The notes beneath the pieces are model-generated. The model was given only the letters and a program-made list of their open reading frames with translations, was not told the origin of the DNA and searched no databases. From assembly GCA_903944725.1 (NCBI GenBank), contig CAJASX010000063.1, positions 1 to 64,000 on the forward strand: DNA of 64,000 bases. Reading direction: 5' to 3'. Positions within the stretch are counted from its first letter, which is position 1. Each line of letters opens with the position of its first letter. The translations under genes and the position numbers were made by a program. This document shows positions 35,555 to 44,510 of the stretch, in pieces. The stretch comes from an uncultured beta proteobacterium. GTDB lineage: Bacteria > Pseudomonadota > Gammaproteobacteria > Burkholderiales > Burkholderiaceae.

Positions 35555-37207
35555 ATGGCTTTAATCGTACTTACTGATGCAAAACTGGCTTTTGGTCACG
35601 TTGATTTACTAGCAAATACCGCCTTTTCTTTAGAGGTGGGTGAGCGCGTTGGTTTAATTGGCCGCAACGGCACTGGCAAATCATCTTTGCTGAAAATTCT
35701 GGCAGGCCTAGAAAAGCTCGATGATGGTACCTTGCAATATCAGCAGGGCCTACGCATGGCTTATGTTGCTCAAGAACCTATTTTTGAAGCCCATGAATCA
35801 GTGTTTACTGTGGTGTCTGAAGGTGTGGCTATCGCCAAAGCCTTGCGTGAAGAATACGAAGAATTAAGTGTGGGCGAATGGGATGATGCAGCTCATCACC
35901 GCCTTGATGAATTGCAATCAAAATTAGAAGCAATTAGCGGCTGGAATTGGGAGCAGCGGGTACGTGAAACACTAGATCGTTTGCATTTAGATCCCGAGGC
36001 GCAAATTGCTACTTTATCGGGTGGGAATAAAAAACGGGTTGCTTTAGCACAAGCCTTAGTGGCAATGCCCGATGTTTTGCTGTTGGATGAACCGACTAAT
36101 CATTTGGATTTAGATTCGATTACTTGGCTTGAAAGTTTATTAAACGATTTTAATGGTGCAATTGTGTTGGTTACTCATGATCGAGCCTTTTTAGATGCGG
36201 TATGTACCCAAATTATTGAGCTCGATCGGGGCATCATTCGTACTTATCCTGGCAACTTTACAGCTTATGAAAAACTGAAAGAAGATGAATTATCGTCTGA
36301 ATCACTTGCCAATGCTAGGGCTGATAAATTATTGGCACAAGAAGAGGTGTGGATTCGTAAGGGGGTTGAGGCGCGTCGAACTCGCAGCATAAGTCGTATT
36401 GTGCGACTTGAAAAATTACGGGCAAGTAGAGCAGAACGCCGTGATGCGATGGGGCAAGTGAAGCTAGCAATATCGGCTGGCGAGCGCAGTGGCAAAATTG
36501 TGGCCGATTTGCAATACGTTTCAAAAGCATATGCTCGACCCATTGTTAGTAATTTTACTGCGACAATTTTGCGCGGCGATAAAGTGGGCTTACTTGGACC
36601 AAATGGTTCGGGTAAAACAACCTTACTAAAGCTAATTTTAGGAGAAATTACCCCAGACTCCGGAACAGTTACGATGGGGACGCGAATTGAAGTGGCCTAT
36701 TTTGACCAAATGCGTGAAGCACTTGATCTCAATGCCTCGCTAGAAGATTACATCAGCCCAGGTAGCGAGTGGGTGGAAATTAACGGCAATCGCAAACATG
36801 TCAAGAGCTATTTGAATGATTTCCTATTTTCCCCTGAACGAACCAACTCACCTGTGAGTACGCTTTCTGGTGGCGAGCGGAATCGCTTATTACTGGCTCG
36901 ATTATTTGCTCGGCCAGCCAATGTATTGGTGTTAGATGAACCCACTAATGATTTAGATATTGATACCTTAGATTTACTTGAGCAATTATTGCAAGATTAC
37001 CAAGGTACTGTTTTCCTTGTAAGTCATGATCGCTATTTTTTAGATAATGTTGTCACTAGTATTATTGCGCACGAAGGCGAAGGCTTTTGGCGGGAATACG
37101 AGGGCGGTTATGAAGATTGGAAAATACAGAAAGCCCGTGCTGATGCTATTTTAGCTAGCAAAAGCACCACGCCACCTATGGCAAAAAAGAAAGCCTTATC
37201 AAAGTAA
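35555..37207 (+). CDS. uup: ABC-F family ATPase, Uup-like
   Basis: 550 residues with two ABC ATPase domains and no membrane segments: Walker A GRNGTGKS (36-43) and GPNGSGKT (about 348-355), signatures LSGGNKKR and LSGGERNR, Walker B LLLDEPTNHLDL and LVLDEPTNDLDI. The linker between domains is the ABC-F P-site tether. ABC-F proteins act on the ribosome; Uup also affects transposon excision and branch migration. The C-terminal DNA-binding extension of E. coli Uup is missing or very short. Its end overlaps the convergent cbpM gene by nine bases. Confidence 0.9.
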   Translation: MALIVLTDAKLAFGHVDLLANTAFSLEVGERVGLIGRNGTGKSSLLKILAGLEKLDDGTLQYQQGLRMAYVAQEPIFEAHESVFTVVSEGVAIAKALREEYEELSVGEWDDAAHHRLDELQSKLEAISGWNWEQRVRETLDRLHLDPEAQIATLSGGNKKRVALAQALVAMPDVLLLDEPTNHLDLDSITWLESLLNDFNGAIVLVTHDRAFLDAVCTQIIELDRGIIRTYPGNFTAYEKLKEDELSSESLANARADKLLAQEEVWIRKGVEARRTRSISRIVRLEKLRASRAERRDAMGQVKLAISAGERSGKIVADLQYVSKAYARPIVSNFTATILRGDKVGLLGPNGSGKTTLLKLILGEITPDSGTVTMGTRIEVAYFDQMREALDLNASLEDYISPGSEWVEINGNRKHVKSYLNDFLFSPERTNSPVSTLSGGERNRLLLARLFARPANVLVLDEPTNDLDIDTLDLLEQLLQDYQGTVFLVSHDRYFLDNVVTSIIAHEGEGFWREYEGGYEDWKIQKARADAILASKSTTPPMAKKKALSK

Positions 37208-37516
37208 ATTACTTCGTTGCATATGTGCACGCAACTCAGCAATTTCTTCTAATAAATCAAGTGCTAAGGCAACCCCAGGTATATTGAGATCAAGATCTTT
37301 TGTCAAAGACGCAGCCAAACGGGCGCGGCGCAGAGAGTTGCCACTAAATCGCCAATCTTGGGGGCTAGAACCTGCAGGGCTTAATACTCCTTCAGCAACC
37401 CAAGACATAATTTGTTCTGCAGGTGTACTAGCAGCTTGACACAATTCCACAATGGTCATGTGTACCTCTTCTTCAACCACACTGGTTTGAAAAATAGTGA
37501 TATTAGTTTGAATCAT
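37199..37516 (-). CDS. cbpM: Chaperone modulator CbpM
   Basis: 105 residues, a MerR-like small protein that binds CbpA and inhibits its co-chaperone and DNA-binding functions. The alignment block TIVELCQAASTPAEQIMSWVAEGVLSP and DLDLNIPGVALALDLLEEIAEL fits CbpM. GGGGAAG precedes the ATG at 37516; an in-frame ATG 19 codons on also has a ribosome binding site. It directly follows cbpA (17 bases), the standard order. Confidence 0.88.
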   Translation of the reverse strand: MIQTNITIFQTSVVEEEVHMTIVELCQAASTPAEQIMSWVAEGVLSPAGSSPQDWRFSGNSLRRARLAASLTKDLDLNIPGVALALDLLEEIAELRAHMQRSNLL

Positions 37517-37533
37517 TGCATCTTCCCCTTTAT

Positions 37534-38463
37534 CTACGCACGCGGGTTAAAGTCAAATGCTTTGGCAAAATTACTATAGGCTTCTTTATGAGCATCGCTA
37601 TCAGCAGGCGGCAAAGCAATGGTGAGTACGGCATAAAGATTACCCGCTTCTTTACCAGGAATGCCACGACCTTTAAGCCGTAACTTCCGCCCACTAAGCG
37701 AATTAGCAGGAATATTCATCGCGACTGGGCCATCAGGAGTCAGTACCGTTACGCTAGCACCGAGTGCCGCTTCCCACGGAGTAAGGGGCAGATCCAAATA
37801 TAAGTCGCGGCCATCGACGCGATACAGGGGATGGGGATTAAAGGCAATTTCCAAATACAGATCACCTGCACCACCTTCTCCCATACCAGGACCACCTTGC
37901 CCCGCGAGACGGAGATTTTGTCCAGCGCGAATGCCTTTGGGAATCGACACATCTAATTTGCGTTCTTGCGCAACTAAATTACCATTAGCGTCATAAGCTG
38001 GCATTTGTAGGCTGATGCTACGTTTGGCCCCTTGAAATGTATCGTTTAGATCGATCATGATTTTGGCATGATGATCTTGACCCTTAAAATTCATATTGGC
38101 ACTACGGCGTTGTTGGCGTTGGCCGCCACGCGCTTGACGCCCAAATAAAGATTCAAAAAACTCACTTTGATCTCCGCCATAGTCGCCATCATTAAATTCA
38201 AAGCCGGCATTCCAATCGGGGGGCGGAGTGAAATCTTGACCACTTTTCCATTGGCTGCCCATTTGATCGTATGCAGCCCGTTTTTCTGGATCTTTAAGCA
38301 CGGCAAAGGCTTCACCCACTTGCTTAAAGCGATCTTCGGCACCAGCCTCTTTACTTACATCGGGGTGGTATTTACGCGCTAACTTGCGGTAGGCTTGTTT
38401 AATCTCATCTTGAGACGCGGTGCGAGCAACGCCAAGCGTTTCGTAATAGTCCTGAAATTTCAT
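37534..38463 (-). CDS. cbpA: Curved-DNA-binding co-chaperone CbpA (DnaJ family)
   Basis: 309 residues: J domain at residues 1-70 with His33-Pro34-Asp35 (KYHPDVSKEAG), a Gly/Phe linker with aromatic and acidic residues (about 75-120), and two beta-barrel C-terminal domains (from about 125). The zinc-finger repeats of DnaJ are absent, as in CbpA. It stimulates DnaK and can bind curved DNA. The partner regulator cbpM is downstream. Confidence 0.93.
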   Translation of the reverse strand: MKFQDYYETLGVARTASQDEIKQAYRKLARKYHPDVSKEAGAEDRFKQVGEAFAVLKDPEKRAAYDQMGSQWKSGQDFTPPPDWNAGFEFNDGDYGGDQSEFFESLFGRQARGGQRQQRRSANMNFKGQDHHAKIMIDLNDTFQGAKRSISLQMPAYDANGNLVAQERKLDVSIPKGIRAGQNLRLAGQGGPGMGEGGAGDLYLEIAFNPHPLYRVDGRDLYLDLPLTPWEAALGASVTVLTPDGPVAMNIPANSLSGRKLRLKGRGIPGKEAGNLYAVLTIALPPADSDAHKEAYSNFAKAFDFNPRA

Positions 38464-38485
38464 TACTTAATTTTACAGATAATTA

Positions 38486-39187
38486 TTAGGGAGCCAGATC
38501 AAACACCAGCACTTCAGCAGCTTGCCCCTTTTCAAGGTGCAAATGGTCTTCCTCGGCAACGAGTAAGGCATCGCCTGCCTGCAAAAGCTGTTTATTAACT
38601 GCTAATGAGCCACTCACTAAATGCACATAGGCCTTACGCTTTGAATCAAGCTTTAAGTCAGCAGTTTGCGCGCCTGAAAATAAACCAGCATAAAGCTTGG
38701 CATCCGCGCTTATCGCTACAGAATTATTGGCGCCATCGGGCGAGGCAATTAAGCGCAACTTACCATCTTTTTCAACCGCTGGAATGGTTTTTTGTTCGTA
38801 GCTAGGAGTAATTTCTTGTGAACTCGGTTCAATCCAAATTTGTAATAAGTGAGTAGTGGCATCTTGTGCATGATTAAATTCACTATGCCTTACACCTGTT
38901 CCAGCACTCATCCGCTGCACATCTCCTGGTGGTATGCCTTCAACATTACCCAGACTATCTTCGTGCGCGAGTACACCCTCAAGAACATAGGTGATGATTT
39001 CCATGTTGCGATGGCCGTGTTTACCAAAACCTTTGCCAGCCGCAACCCAATCTTCGTTGATTACCCTTAAATTACCCCATCCCATAAAACGCGGGTCGTG
39101 ATAACCCGCAAAGGAGAAGGAATGAAAGCTTTGCAGCCAGCCATGATCAGCATAACCACGCTCTTTTGATTTACGAAGTAATTGCAT
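38486..39187 (-). CDS. Pirin family protein
   Basis: 233 residues, bicupin fold like E. coli YhhW. The metal ligands are His57 and His59 (GKHGHRNMEIITYVLEG), His101 and Glu103 (GVRHSEFNH). YhhW has quercetinase activity in vitro; the physiological substrate is unknown. Its ATG lies just after the psiE stop (3-base gap), indicating an operon. Confidence 0.92.
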   Translation of the reverse strand: MQLLRKSKERGYADHGWLQSFHSFSFAGYHDPRFMGWGNLRVINEDWVAAGKGFGKHGHRNMEIITYVLEGVLAHEDSLGNVEGIPPGDVQRMSAGTGVRHSEFNHAQDATTHLLQIWIEPSSQEITPSYEQKTIPAVEKDGKLRLIASPDGANNSVAISADAKLYAGLFSGAQTADLKLDSKRKAYVHLVSGSLAVNKQLLQAGDALLVAEEDHLHLEKGQAAEVLVFDLAP

Positions 39188-39190
39188 GCT

Positions 39191-39640
39191 TTAACTAGGA
39201 TCAAGTTTGTCAGGAAATCTGGAAGAAGCAAATTGAATGATGGCAGTAGAAAAAGCTAGAAGTAAAATGGCTCCAGCCATGATGAGTACTTGTAAATTAG
39301 CCTCATGATTAGTGCTTACTATATCAATAATTAAGCGAGTTACTGCAGTAATTGCCACGGCAATGAGGAAGCGTACAGGCATCCGATTAGTCTTAAAATA
39401 CACCCCAATCATTGCGCCAATTTCTAAATAAATGAAAAGTAAAATGAGTTCACCGACAGTAGCAAACCCTTTTTGAAACATGGCAATAAATGCATCACCT
39501 GCCGACCAAACCGTAGCTAGTCCAATGGCAAATAAAGCGAGGCGATGAAAAACAGAGACTAATAAATTACCAAAAGATATTGACCAGCGCTCAAAGGTGC
39601 GCTCTATATTTGTAACTTCTCGTGTTGAATCGGATTCCAT
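39191..39640 (-). CDS. psiE: PsiE family membrane protein
   Basis: 149 residues with four hydrophobic segments, matching the phosphate-starvation-inducible PsiE family (VGELILLFIYLEIGAMIGVYF, MPVRFLIAVAITAVTRLII). Function unknown. AAGGAG lies five bases before the ATG at 39640, which I prefer to the GTG two codons upstream. No pho box was recognised in the 200-base gap to the divergent GT39 gene. Confidence 0.88.
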   Translation of the reverse strand: MESDSTREVTNIERTFERWSISFGNLLVSVFHRLALFAIGLATVWSAGDAFIAMFQKGFATVGELILLFIYLEIGAMIGVYFKTNRMPVRFLIAVAITAVTRLIIDIVSTNHEANLQVLIMAGAILLLAFSTAIIQFASSRFPDKLDPS

Positions 39641-39712
39641 GATCACTCCTTTTATTGGCGCTGAACTAAATTTGGTTTGATAAGGTTTATGCTAAACGAT
39701 TCGGCCAAAAAC

Positions 39713-39731
39713 TGCCAACCATCTGTTGGCA
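39713..39731. other. Inverted repeat in the psiE/GT39 divergent region
   Basis: TGCCAAC and GTTGGCA flank a five-base loop in the 200-base region between psiE and the divergent GT39 gene. No T-run follows on either strand, so it is not an intrinsic terminator; it could be an operator or an untranslated-leader hairpin. Confidence 0.3.
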
Positions 39732-39840
39732 TGCCTAAATTTAAGCCAAATAACCATTTTGAGACGTTTCCAAGACCATTTAGCATGCATGGGAGTGGCA
39801 TAGGGCAGAGGCAGTACTGATAACTAGATAAACTAAGGGT

Positions 39841-41535
39841 ATGCAGGGACATTTATCAATTCGAACGACTGGGCTAATACTGGCTTTAGTAATGTTTACT
39901 TACCTCTTCGGCTTGGATAGCCGCTTTGCTCCCAAAAATGGCGATGAGTATGTGTATCTGCATATTGCGCGGCTAACAGCCGCAGCAAATACTTGGTTGC
40001 CTCTGCAATCGGCGCTCGATAACATGCAAAATACCAAACCGCCACTATTATTTTGGCAAGGAATCGCTTCAACTAATTGGGGTAACCATTGGTCTTTATG
40101 GGCTTTACGTTGGCCTAGCATTCTCTATACAGCACTGACAGCTTGTTTTTTATTTATGACGGTGCGACGTTTTACGCAAGATTGGCGGACTGGGTGTTTG
40201 GCAGCCTTTACATGGCTCAGTTTTTTTGCGACTTATCGCTATGGGCGTCCCTTTCTAACCGACCCACCTGAAGTATTTTGGCTGACCTTACCTTTTTTTG
40301 CTTTGTTGTATTGGGGGCGTTTAGCATTTGAGTCAAAATGGCTATTTCCTTTGTTAGCTGCAGGATGCTTTGGTATTGCTTTTCTTTATAAGTCATTTGC
40401 GTATGGGGTGCCGGCATGTTTTGCTTTACTCCTTTGGTATTGGGGGTTTCGTCATTGGTCTATCAAGCAAGTTATTTACCGCGATAGCTTAAAGATCATT
40501 GCTATTGGCTTAATTGCACTGATAATTTTTTCTTTGTGGTTTGTGTTTGACCCAAATCCAGCAGCAATTTGGCGTGAGTTTGTGCTTGGTGAGAATGCTG
40601 GTAAATTCGTCGCTGGAAGCATGGTGTATTTACAAGATTTACTGTGGGGAGGCGAAAGCGTTGGCTTCCTGCTGCTAAGCTTTTTAGCCAACGCGGGTTT
40701 ATTTATTTTTGTTTTACTTTCTACCTTGGCGCAAAGTTGGCAGGAGCGTCATCGCATGAGCATCGAGGAAATTTTTTTATGGCTATTTATTTTGGCATTC
40801 TTACTTATTTTTAGCTTGCCAAGCCAGCGTTCGGGGCGCTATTTACTGCCTGTAATGCCAGCGGTTGCAGCACTCATTGCCTTGCATTGGAAGCGGTTAC
40901 CGCTATGGGGTTTTCGAATTGCTTTATTGCTGCAACTCGGTATATTTATTTTAATCATTTGGTTGGGATGGAATTTATCATGGCAATTTGCTAATTGGCA
41001 TTGGGCTTTATTAATTAGCGCTCTGAGCACGATGGTAATTGGTTTATGGCAGCAAAGTAGCACAAAGTTAAGCGCTTTAGCGGGCTGTTTTTTTGCTTAC
41101 CTATTACTCGCTAGCAGCCTTTTGCCACTTGAGGCTAATTTAGGGCGCTACAGCGCGGCAACTATTGCCACAATCGATCAACAGGATATCTGGGTACCCT
41201 GTGATTATCGTGCTAAGGATGAAGAATATCGCTTGCTGATGCCAGGTGCCCGCGTGCATGGTTACCAGCAAGCGACGAGTCAGAATCTTGCTAATTTGAG
41301 CCAGCAGTATCCTTTATTTGCTGTTCACCTGCCGCCAGCAGAGCAGTTGGTATTGTGTGATGGCTGCAAAATAATTGGACAGCGCAGTGAAATGCGCGCA
41401 CGCCAAACGGTGGATGAAATTTTGGCAATTTTATTGGGTCAAATTGACCGCAATTTATTTGTCAAAGAATATATTATTGCATCCCCGAGCGCTGATTTAG
41501 CTACGAGTTTGCAGCTCAAGGACGCTTGTCGATGA
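39841..41535 (+). CDS. GT39 family membrane glycosyltransferase (ArnT/PMT-like)
   Basis: 564 residues, about 11-12 helices. After the first helix comes RFAPKNGDEYVYLHIARL, with the acidic Asp-Glu pair in the first periplasmic loop typical of GT-C enzymes, then NTKPPLLFWQG, the counterpart of ArnT KPPLHIW. Such enzymes move a sugar from an undecaprenyl-phosphate donor to a periplasmic acceptor. The true ArnT of this genome is at 5899-7587; this protein is only distantly similar, so a different sugar or acceptor is likely. It leads a coupled operon with the sialidase-like gene (ATGA overlap) and a membrane protein. The ATG at 39841 has a poorly spaced AGGG. Confidence 0.85.
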   Translation: MQGHLSIRTTGLILALVMFTYLFGLDSRFAPKNGDEYVYLHIARLTAAANTWLPLQSALDNMQNTKPPLLFWQGIASTNWGNHWSLWALRWPSILYTALTACFLFMTVRRFTQDWRTGCLAAFTWLSFFATYRYGRPFLTDPPEVFWLTLPFFALLYWGRLAFESKWLFPLLAAGCFGIAFLYKSFAYGVPACFALLLWYWGFRHWSIKQVIYRDSLKIIAIGLIALIIFSLWFVFDPNPAAIWREFVLGENAGKFVAGSMVYLQDLLWGGESVGFLLLSFLANAGLFIFVLLSTLAQSWQERHRMSIEEIFLWLFILAFLLIFSLPSQRSGRYLLPVMPAVAALIALHWKRLPLWGFRIALLLQLGIFILIIWLGWNLSWQFANWHWALLISALSTMVIGLWQQSSTKLSALAGCFFAYLLLASSLLPLEANLGRYSAATIATIDQQDIWVPCDYRAKDEEYRLLMPGARVHGYQQATSQNLANLSQQYPLFAVHLPPAEQLVLCDGCKIIGQRSEMRARQTVDEILAILLGQIDRNLFVKEYIIASPSADLATSLQLKDACR

Positions 41536-42734
41536 AGCGCGCCTTAAGTTTACTTGCTTTGCTGCTAGCGAGCGCCAGTGCCATTTTCTATCTCAGAACC
41601 CTAGTACCTTGGTCGGAATTTAGGCCGCCTTTATTTGATGTCTCGATCTCAATAGAAAAAGTTTATCCTAAAAAATTACTGAATGACTTTAATCCCCAGC
41701 TTGTAGGCGCTTGGGTCGCTAGCTCATCGGCAGTATCAGTACACGCAGCATCATTAATTCCCTTAAGCGATGGTAATTTACGTGCATTCTGGTTTGCTGG
41801 TAGTCGCGAAGGCGCTCCTGACGTAGTCATTAATTCATCTATGCTTAATCTGAAAACTGGTAATTGGAGCGAGCCAACGGTAGTAATAGATCGCGTTACT
41901 GCTGAAAAAGGTTTATCGCGTTATATTGCTAAATTAGGTAATCCAGTTCCTGCATGGGATACCGATGGTCGTTTACGACTTTTCTTTGTTACGGTTTCTT
42001 TGGGCGGTTGGGCTGGTAGTTCAATTAGTACGATGGTGTCAAATGATGAGGGCATTAATTGGGAGCGACCAAACCGCTTAATTACCTCGCCCTTTCTAAA
42101 CCTGAGCTCCTTAGTAAAGTCGCCTGCAATTCGTTTTGCTGATGGGCGTTTGGGCCTGCCTTCTTATCATGAATTGGTCGGTAAGTTTGGCGAGTTTTTG
42201 CGTCTTGACGCACACCGAGTAATTGATAAACGACGCATGAGTTCGGGCAGAGAAAGTTTACAACCCATCGTTTTTATTGAGTCTACCCAACAAGCGATGG
42301 CTTTTTTTAGACAGGCGCGAAGTACTGGCCCAGCTCATATTCCCAGCAGCATCACGCATTCTGCTGGTTATAGTTGGGAAACAGCCAATGACCTCGTCTT
42401 CCCTAATCCCAATTCAGCAATTGCTGGTGTGCAATTACCTGATGGTACTCGGCTATTGGTATTAAACGATTTAGCGGTAGGTCGGCATCGTTTAGTGTTA
42501 TTAATGGCTACGCCTCAAGAGGCCATGTATTCCGCATGGCGTTTGCTCACAGTTATTGAGGATGATAGTAAATTACCTGCTGCTGAGCGACGGGAATATT
42601 CCTATCCGTTTTTAACTGTAACTAGTAATGGAGATGCACATTTAGTTTATACCTGGGACAGAAAAAAAATTCGCCATTTAAAATTACCAGCTGAATGGCT
42701 TAAAAATCGGCGCAGTGAACAAGTACCATCATGA
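41532..42734 (+). CDS. Membrane-anchored BNR/sialidase-like beta-propeller protein
   Basis: 400 residues. An N-terminal hydrophobic segment (LSLLALLLASASAIFYL) acts as anchor or signal. The extracytoplasmic part fits the BNR_2 / predicted neuraminidase group (COG4692): LRAFWFAGSREGAPDVVINSS at about 83-103, an Asp box SNDEGINW at 170-177, and SPAIRFADGRLGLPSYHE. True sialic-acid cleavage is not shown; these proteins may act on other sugars. I chose the ATG at 41532, which overlaps the upstream stop (ATGA) with AAGGA nine bases ahead, over a TTG six bases earlier. The downstream gene overlaps it by four bases. Confidence 0.8.
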   Translation: MKRALSLLALLLASASAIFYLRTLVPWSEFRPPLFDVSISIEKVYPKKLLNDFNPQLVGAWVASSSAVSVHAASLIPLSDGNLRAFWFAGSREGAPDVVINSSMLNLKTGNWSEPTVVIDRVTAEKGLSRYIAKLGNPVPAWDTDGRLRLFFVTVSLGGWAGSSISTMVSNDEGINWERPNRLITSPFLNLSSLVKSPAIRFADGRLGLPSYHELVGKFGEFLRLDAHRVIDKRRMSSGRESLQPIVFIESTQQAMAFFRQARSTGPAHIPSSITHSAGYSWETANDLVFPNPNSAIAGVQLPDGTRLLVLNDLAVGRHRLVLLMATPQEAMYSAWRLLTVIEDDSKLPAAERREYSYPFLTVTSNGDAHLVYTWDRKKIRHLKLPAEWLKNRRSEQVPS

Positions 42735-43381
42735 ATACACTCTTGAGCACTATCAGTTTGTTATCAGCACAACAACTAGTGGCATTACTAGAAATGGCAA
42801 CGACTTGTGCAATGATTGTGGTGTGGGCCTATGAGTTGCTTATTGGTCGGCACCAATCTTTAATTGTGCGAAGTTTGATTGGCGTTGGTTTGGCACTACT
42901 GTTATTTTGGCCAAGCGACTTTTGGACTTATTTGGGCATTTCTCTCGAATTACCTTTGGCAGCTTATGTGCGTGGCATTACCGGTGATTTGAGCATTGTT
43001 ACTCTGACGCTACTGTGGTCTAGTTTTTTTATGGGTAAAAAATTATTGTTACCAGTTCAGTTTAAAGTTGCACTACTCATGATTGCACTTGTTTTTTATC
43101 CATTTGCTTTGGGTCTAAGCATGCTTGATCCCTATGCCTGGGGATATGGCTCTTGGATTTTCTTATTTGTAGTGATTTTTTTTGCTTTAGTTGCTTGGTG
43201 GAGTAAGTGGCATAGCTTGGTCTATGCCATTGCCTTAGCTTTAGGCGCGTGGGTAATTCAATGGCATGAGTCTACTAATTTGTGGGATTATTTACTTGAT
43301 CCCTTTTTAGTGGGCTGGGCTTTATTGAGTTTAGCAATTTACTTTTTTAAGCCAAACCCAAGAAGGCCTTCCAAAGTTTAG
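42731..43381 (+). CDS. Polytopic membrane protein of unknown function
   Basis: 216 residues with about seven hydrophobic segments and a short basic tail (NPRRPSKV). No family recognised. Its ATG overlaps the stop of the sialidase-like gene, so it is translated as part of that operon and may handle the same glycan or anchor the complex. Its stop overlaps the convergent Bug gene by four bases. Confidence 0.75.
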   Translation: MNTLLSTISLLSAQQLVALLEMATTCAMIVVWAYELLIGRHQSLIVRSLIGVGLALLLFWPSDFWTYLGISLELPLAAYVRGITGDLSIVTLTLLWSSFFMGKKLLLPVQFKVALLMIALVFYPFALGLSMLDPYAWGYGSWIFLFVVIFFALVAWWSKWHSLVYAIALALGAWVIQWHESTNLWDYLLDPFLVGWALLSLAIYFFKPNPRRPSKV

Positions 43382-44394
43382 TCAGGAATATTTGCTTTAC
43401 GAATGAGAGGACCCCAGCGGTTAATCTCTTTTTCAAGATGAGTTTTTAAGCCATCTTCAGATACTTTAGCCATTGGGACAATATCAATACTCGATTCATC
43501 CATGCGTGCCTTAATCGCCGGATCATTTAAGGCAGCTTTTAAAGCGGTATTTAATTTTTTCAATACTGCTGGTGGCGTGCCTTTAGGGGCATAAATACCA
43601 TGCCATACTTTGACATCAAAGCCTTTTAAGCCACCTTCCTCTAGGGTTGGCACATTCGGCAAGTTGGCTAAGCGTTTTGGGGTAGTGACGCCATACGTTT
43701 TTACTTTATCGGATTTAATAAAAGGCAGAGTTTGGGTCGTTTGATCGCACAATAAATCAACTTGACCACCTAACAGATCATTAAAAGCTGGACCTGTGCC
43801 TTTGTAGGGAATGGTAGTGAGCTTTACGCCAATTGCATCCATAAACACTAAGCCGCATAATTGAGAAACTGCGCCTGGGCCAGCATTAGCCATCGTAACT
43901 TTTTTCTCATTTTTCTTCAGATACGCAATCAGTTCTTTAAGATTGTTGGGTGGGAAATCTTTTCTGGCCAATAAAACCATAGGCACATCAACTACTTGAC
44001 CAATGTATTCAAAATCTTTCATTGGGTCATATGCCAATTTATCGTATAAGGCGGGCGCTGTAGCCATACCAATGTGATAAATAAATATGGTGTAGCCATC
44101 CGGTTTGGCCTTAGCAATTTTATTGGCGGCAACAGTGCCGCCTGCGCCCAATACGTTTTCAACTACTACAGTTTCGCCGAGTGACTTACCCATCGGTACC
44201 GCAATGAGGCGCGCCACAATATCGGTTGGACCTCCAGCCGCGAAGGGCACGATTAAATTAATTGGTCGAGTAGGAAATTTTTCATCAGGCTTACTTTGAG
44301 CGAGGACAAGCCCAGCAAGTGTTAGAGCACTCATCCCTAAAAGCGGGGCTAAAATTTTGGTCAAAAAATGACGATGGGCGATTGGCAGCTTCAT
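43378..44394 (-). CDS. TctC/Bug family periplasmic solute-binding protein
   Basis: 338 residues. The signal peptide (ILAPLLGMSALTLAGLVLAQS) is followed by FPTRPINLIVPFAAGGPTDIVARLI, VVVENVLGAGGTVAANKIAKAKPDGY and LPNVPTLEEGGLKGFDV. GGAG lies nine bases before the ATG. It is the last gene of a minus-strand unit encoding a hydratase, an MmgE/PrpD protein and a CitE-like lyase, so the ligand is plausibly a C4-C6 dicarboxylate such as itaconate, mesaconate or citramalate (inference). Confidence 0.93.
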   Translation of the reverse strand: MKLPIAHRHFLTKILAPLLGMSALTLAGLVLAQSKPDEKFPTRPINLIVPFAAGGPTDIVARLIAVPMGKSLGETVVVENVLGAGGTVAANKIAKAKPDGYTIFIYHIGMATAPALYDKLAYDPMKDFEYIGQVVDVPMVLLARKDFPPNNLKELIAYLKKNEKKVTMANAGPGAVSQLCGLVFMDAIGVKLTTIPYKGTGPAFNDLLGGQVDLLCDQTTQTLPFIKSDKVKTYGVTTPKRLANLPNVPTLEEGGLKGFDVKVWHGIYAPKGTPPAVLKKLNTALKAALNDPAIKARMDESSIDIVPMAKVSEDGLKTHLEKEINRWGPLIRKANIPD

Positions 44395-44510
44395 TTAAAA
44401 ATCTCCGAATAATGATTTAGTTTTTTTATCTTTGCTAATTGCTTGATTTTGCCATTTCCACCCTTTTGAAAAGATAGGTGTTTACCAGCAATTTTGCCTC
44501 ACCATCGTGG

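Noticed and set aside
39652..39852. Minus-strand frame of 66 codons between psiE and the GT39 gene
   Set aside because: No ribosome binding site, unusual composition, contains an inverted repeat and overlaps the GT39 start; looks like non-coding divergent promoter region.
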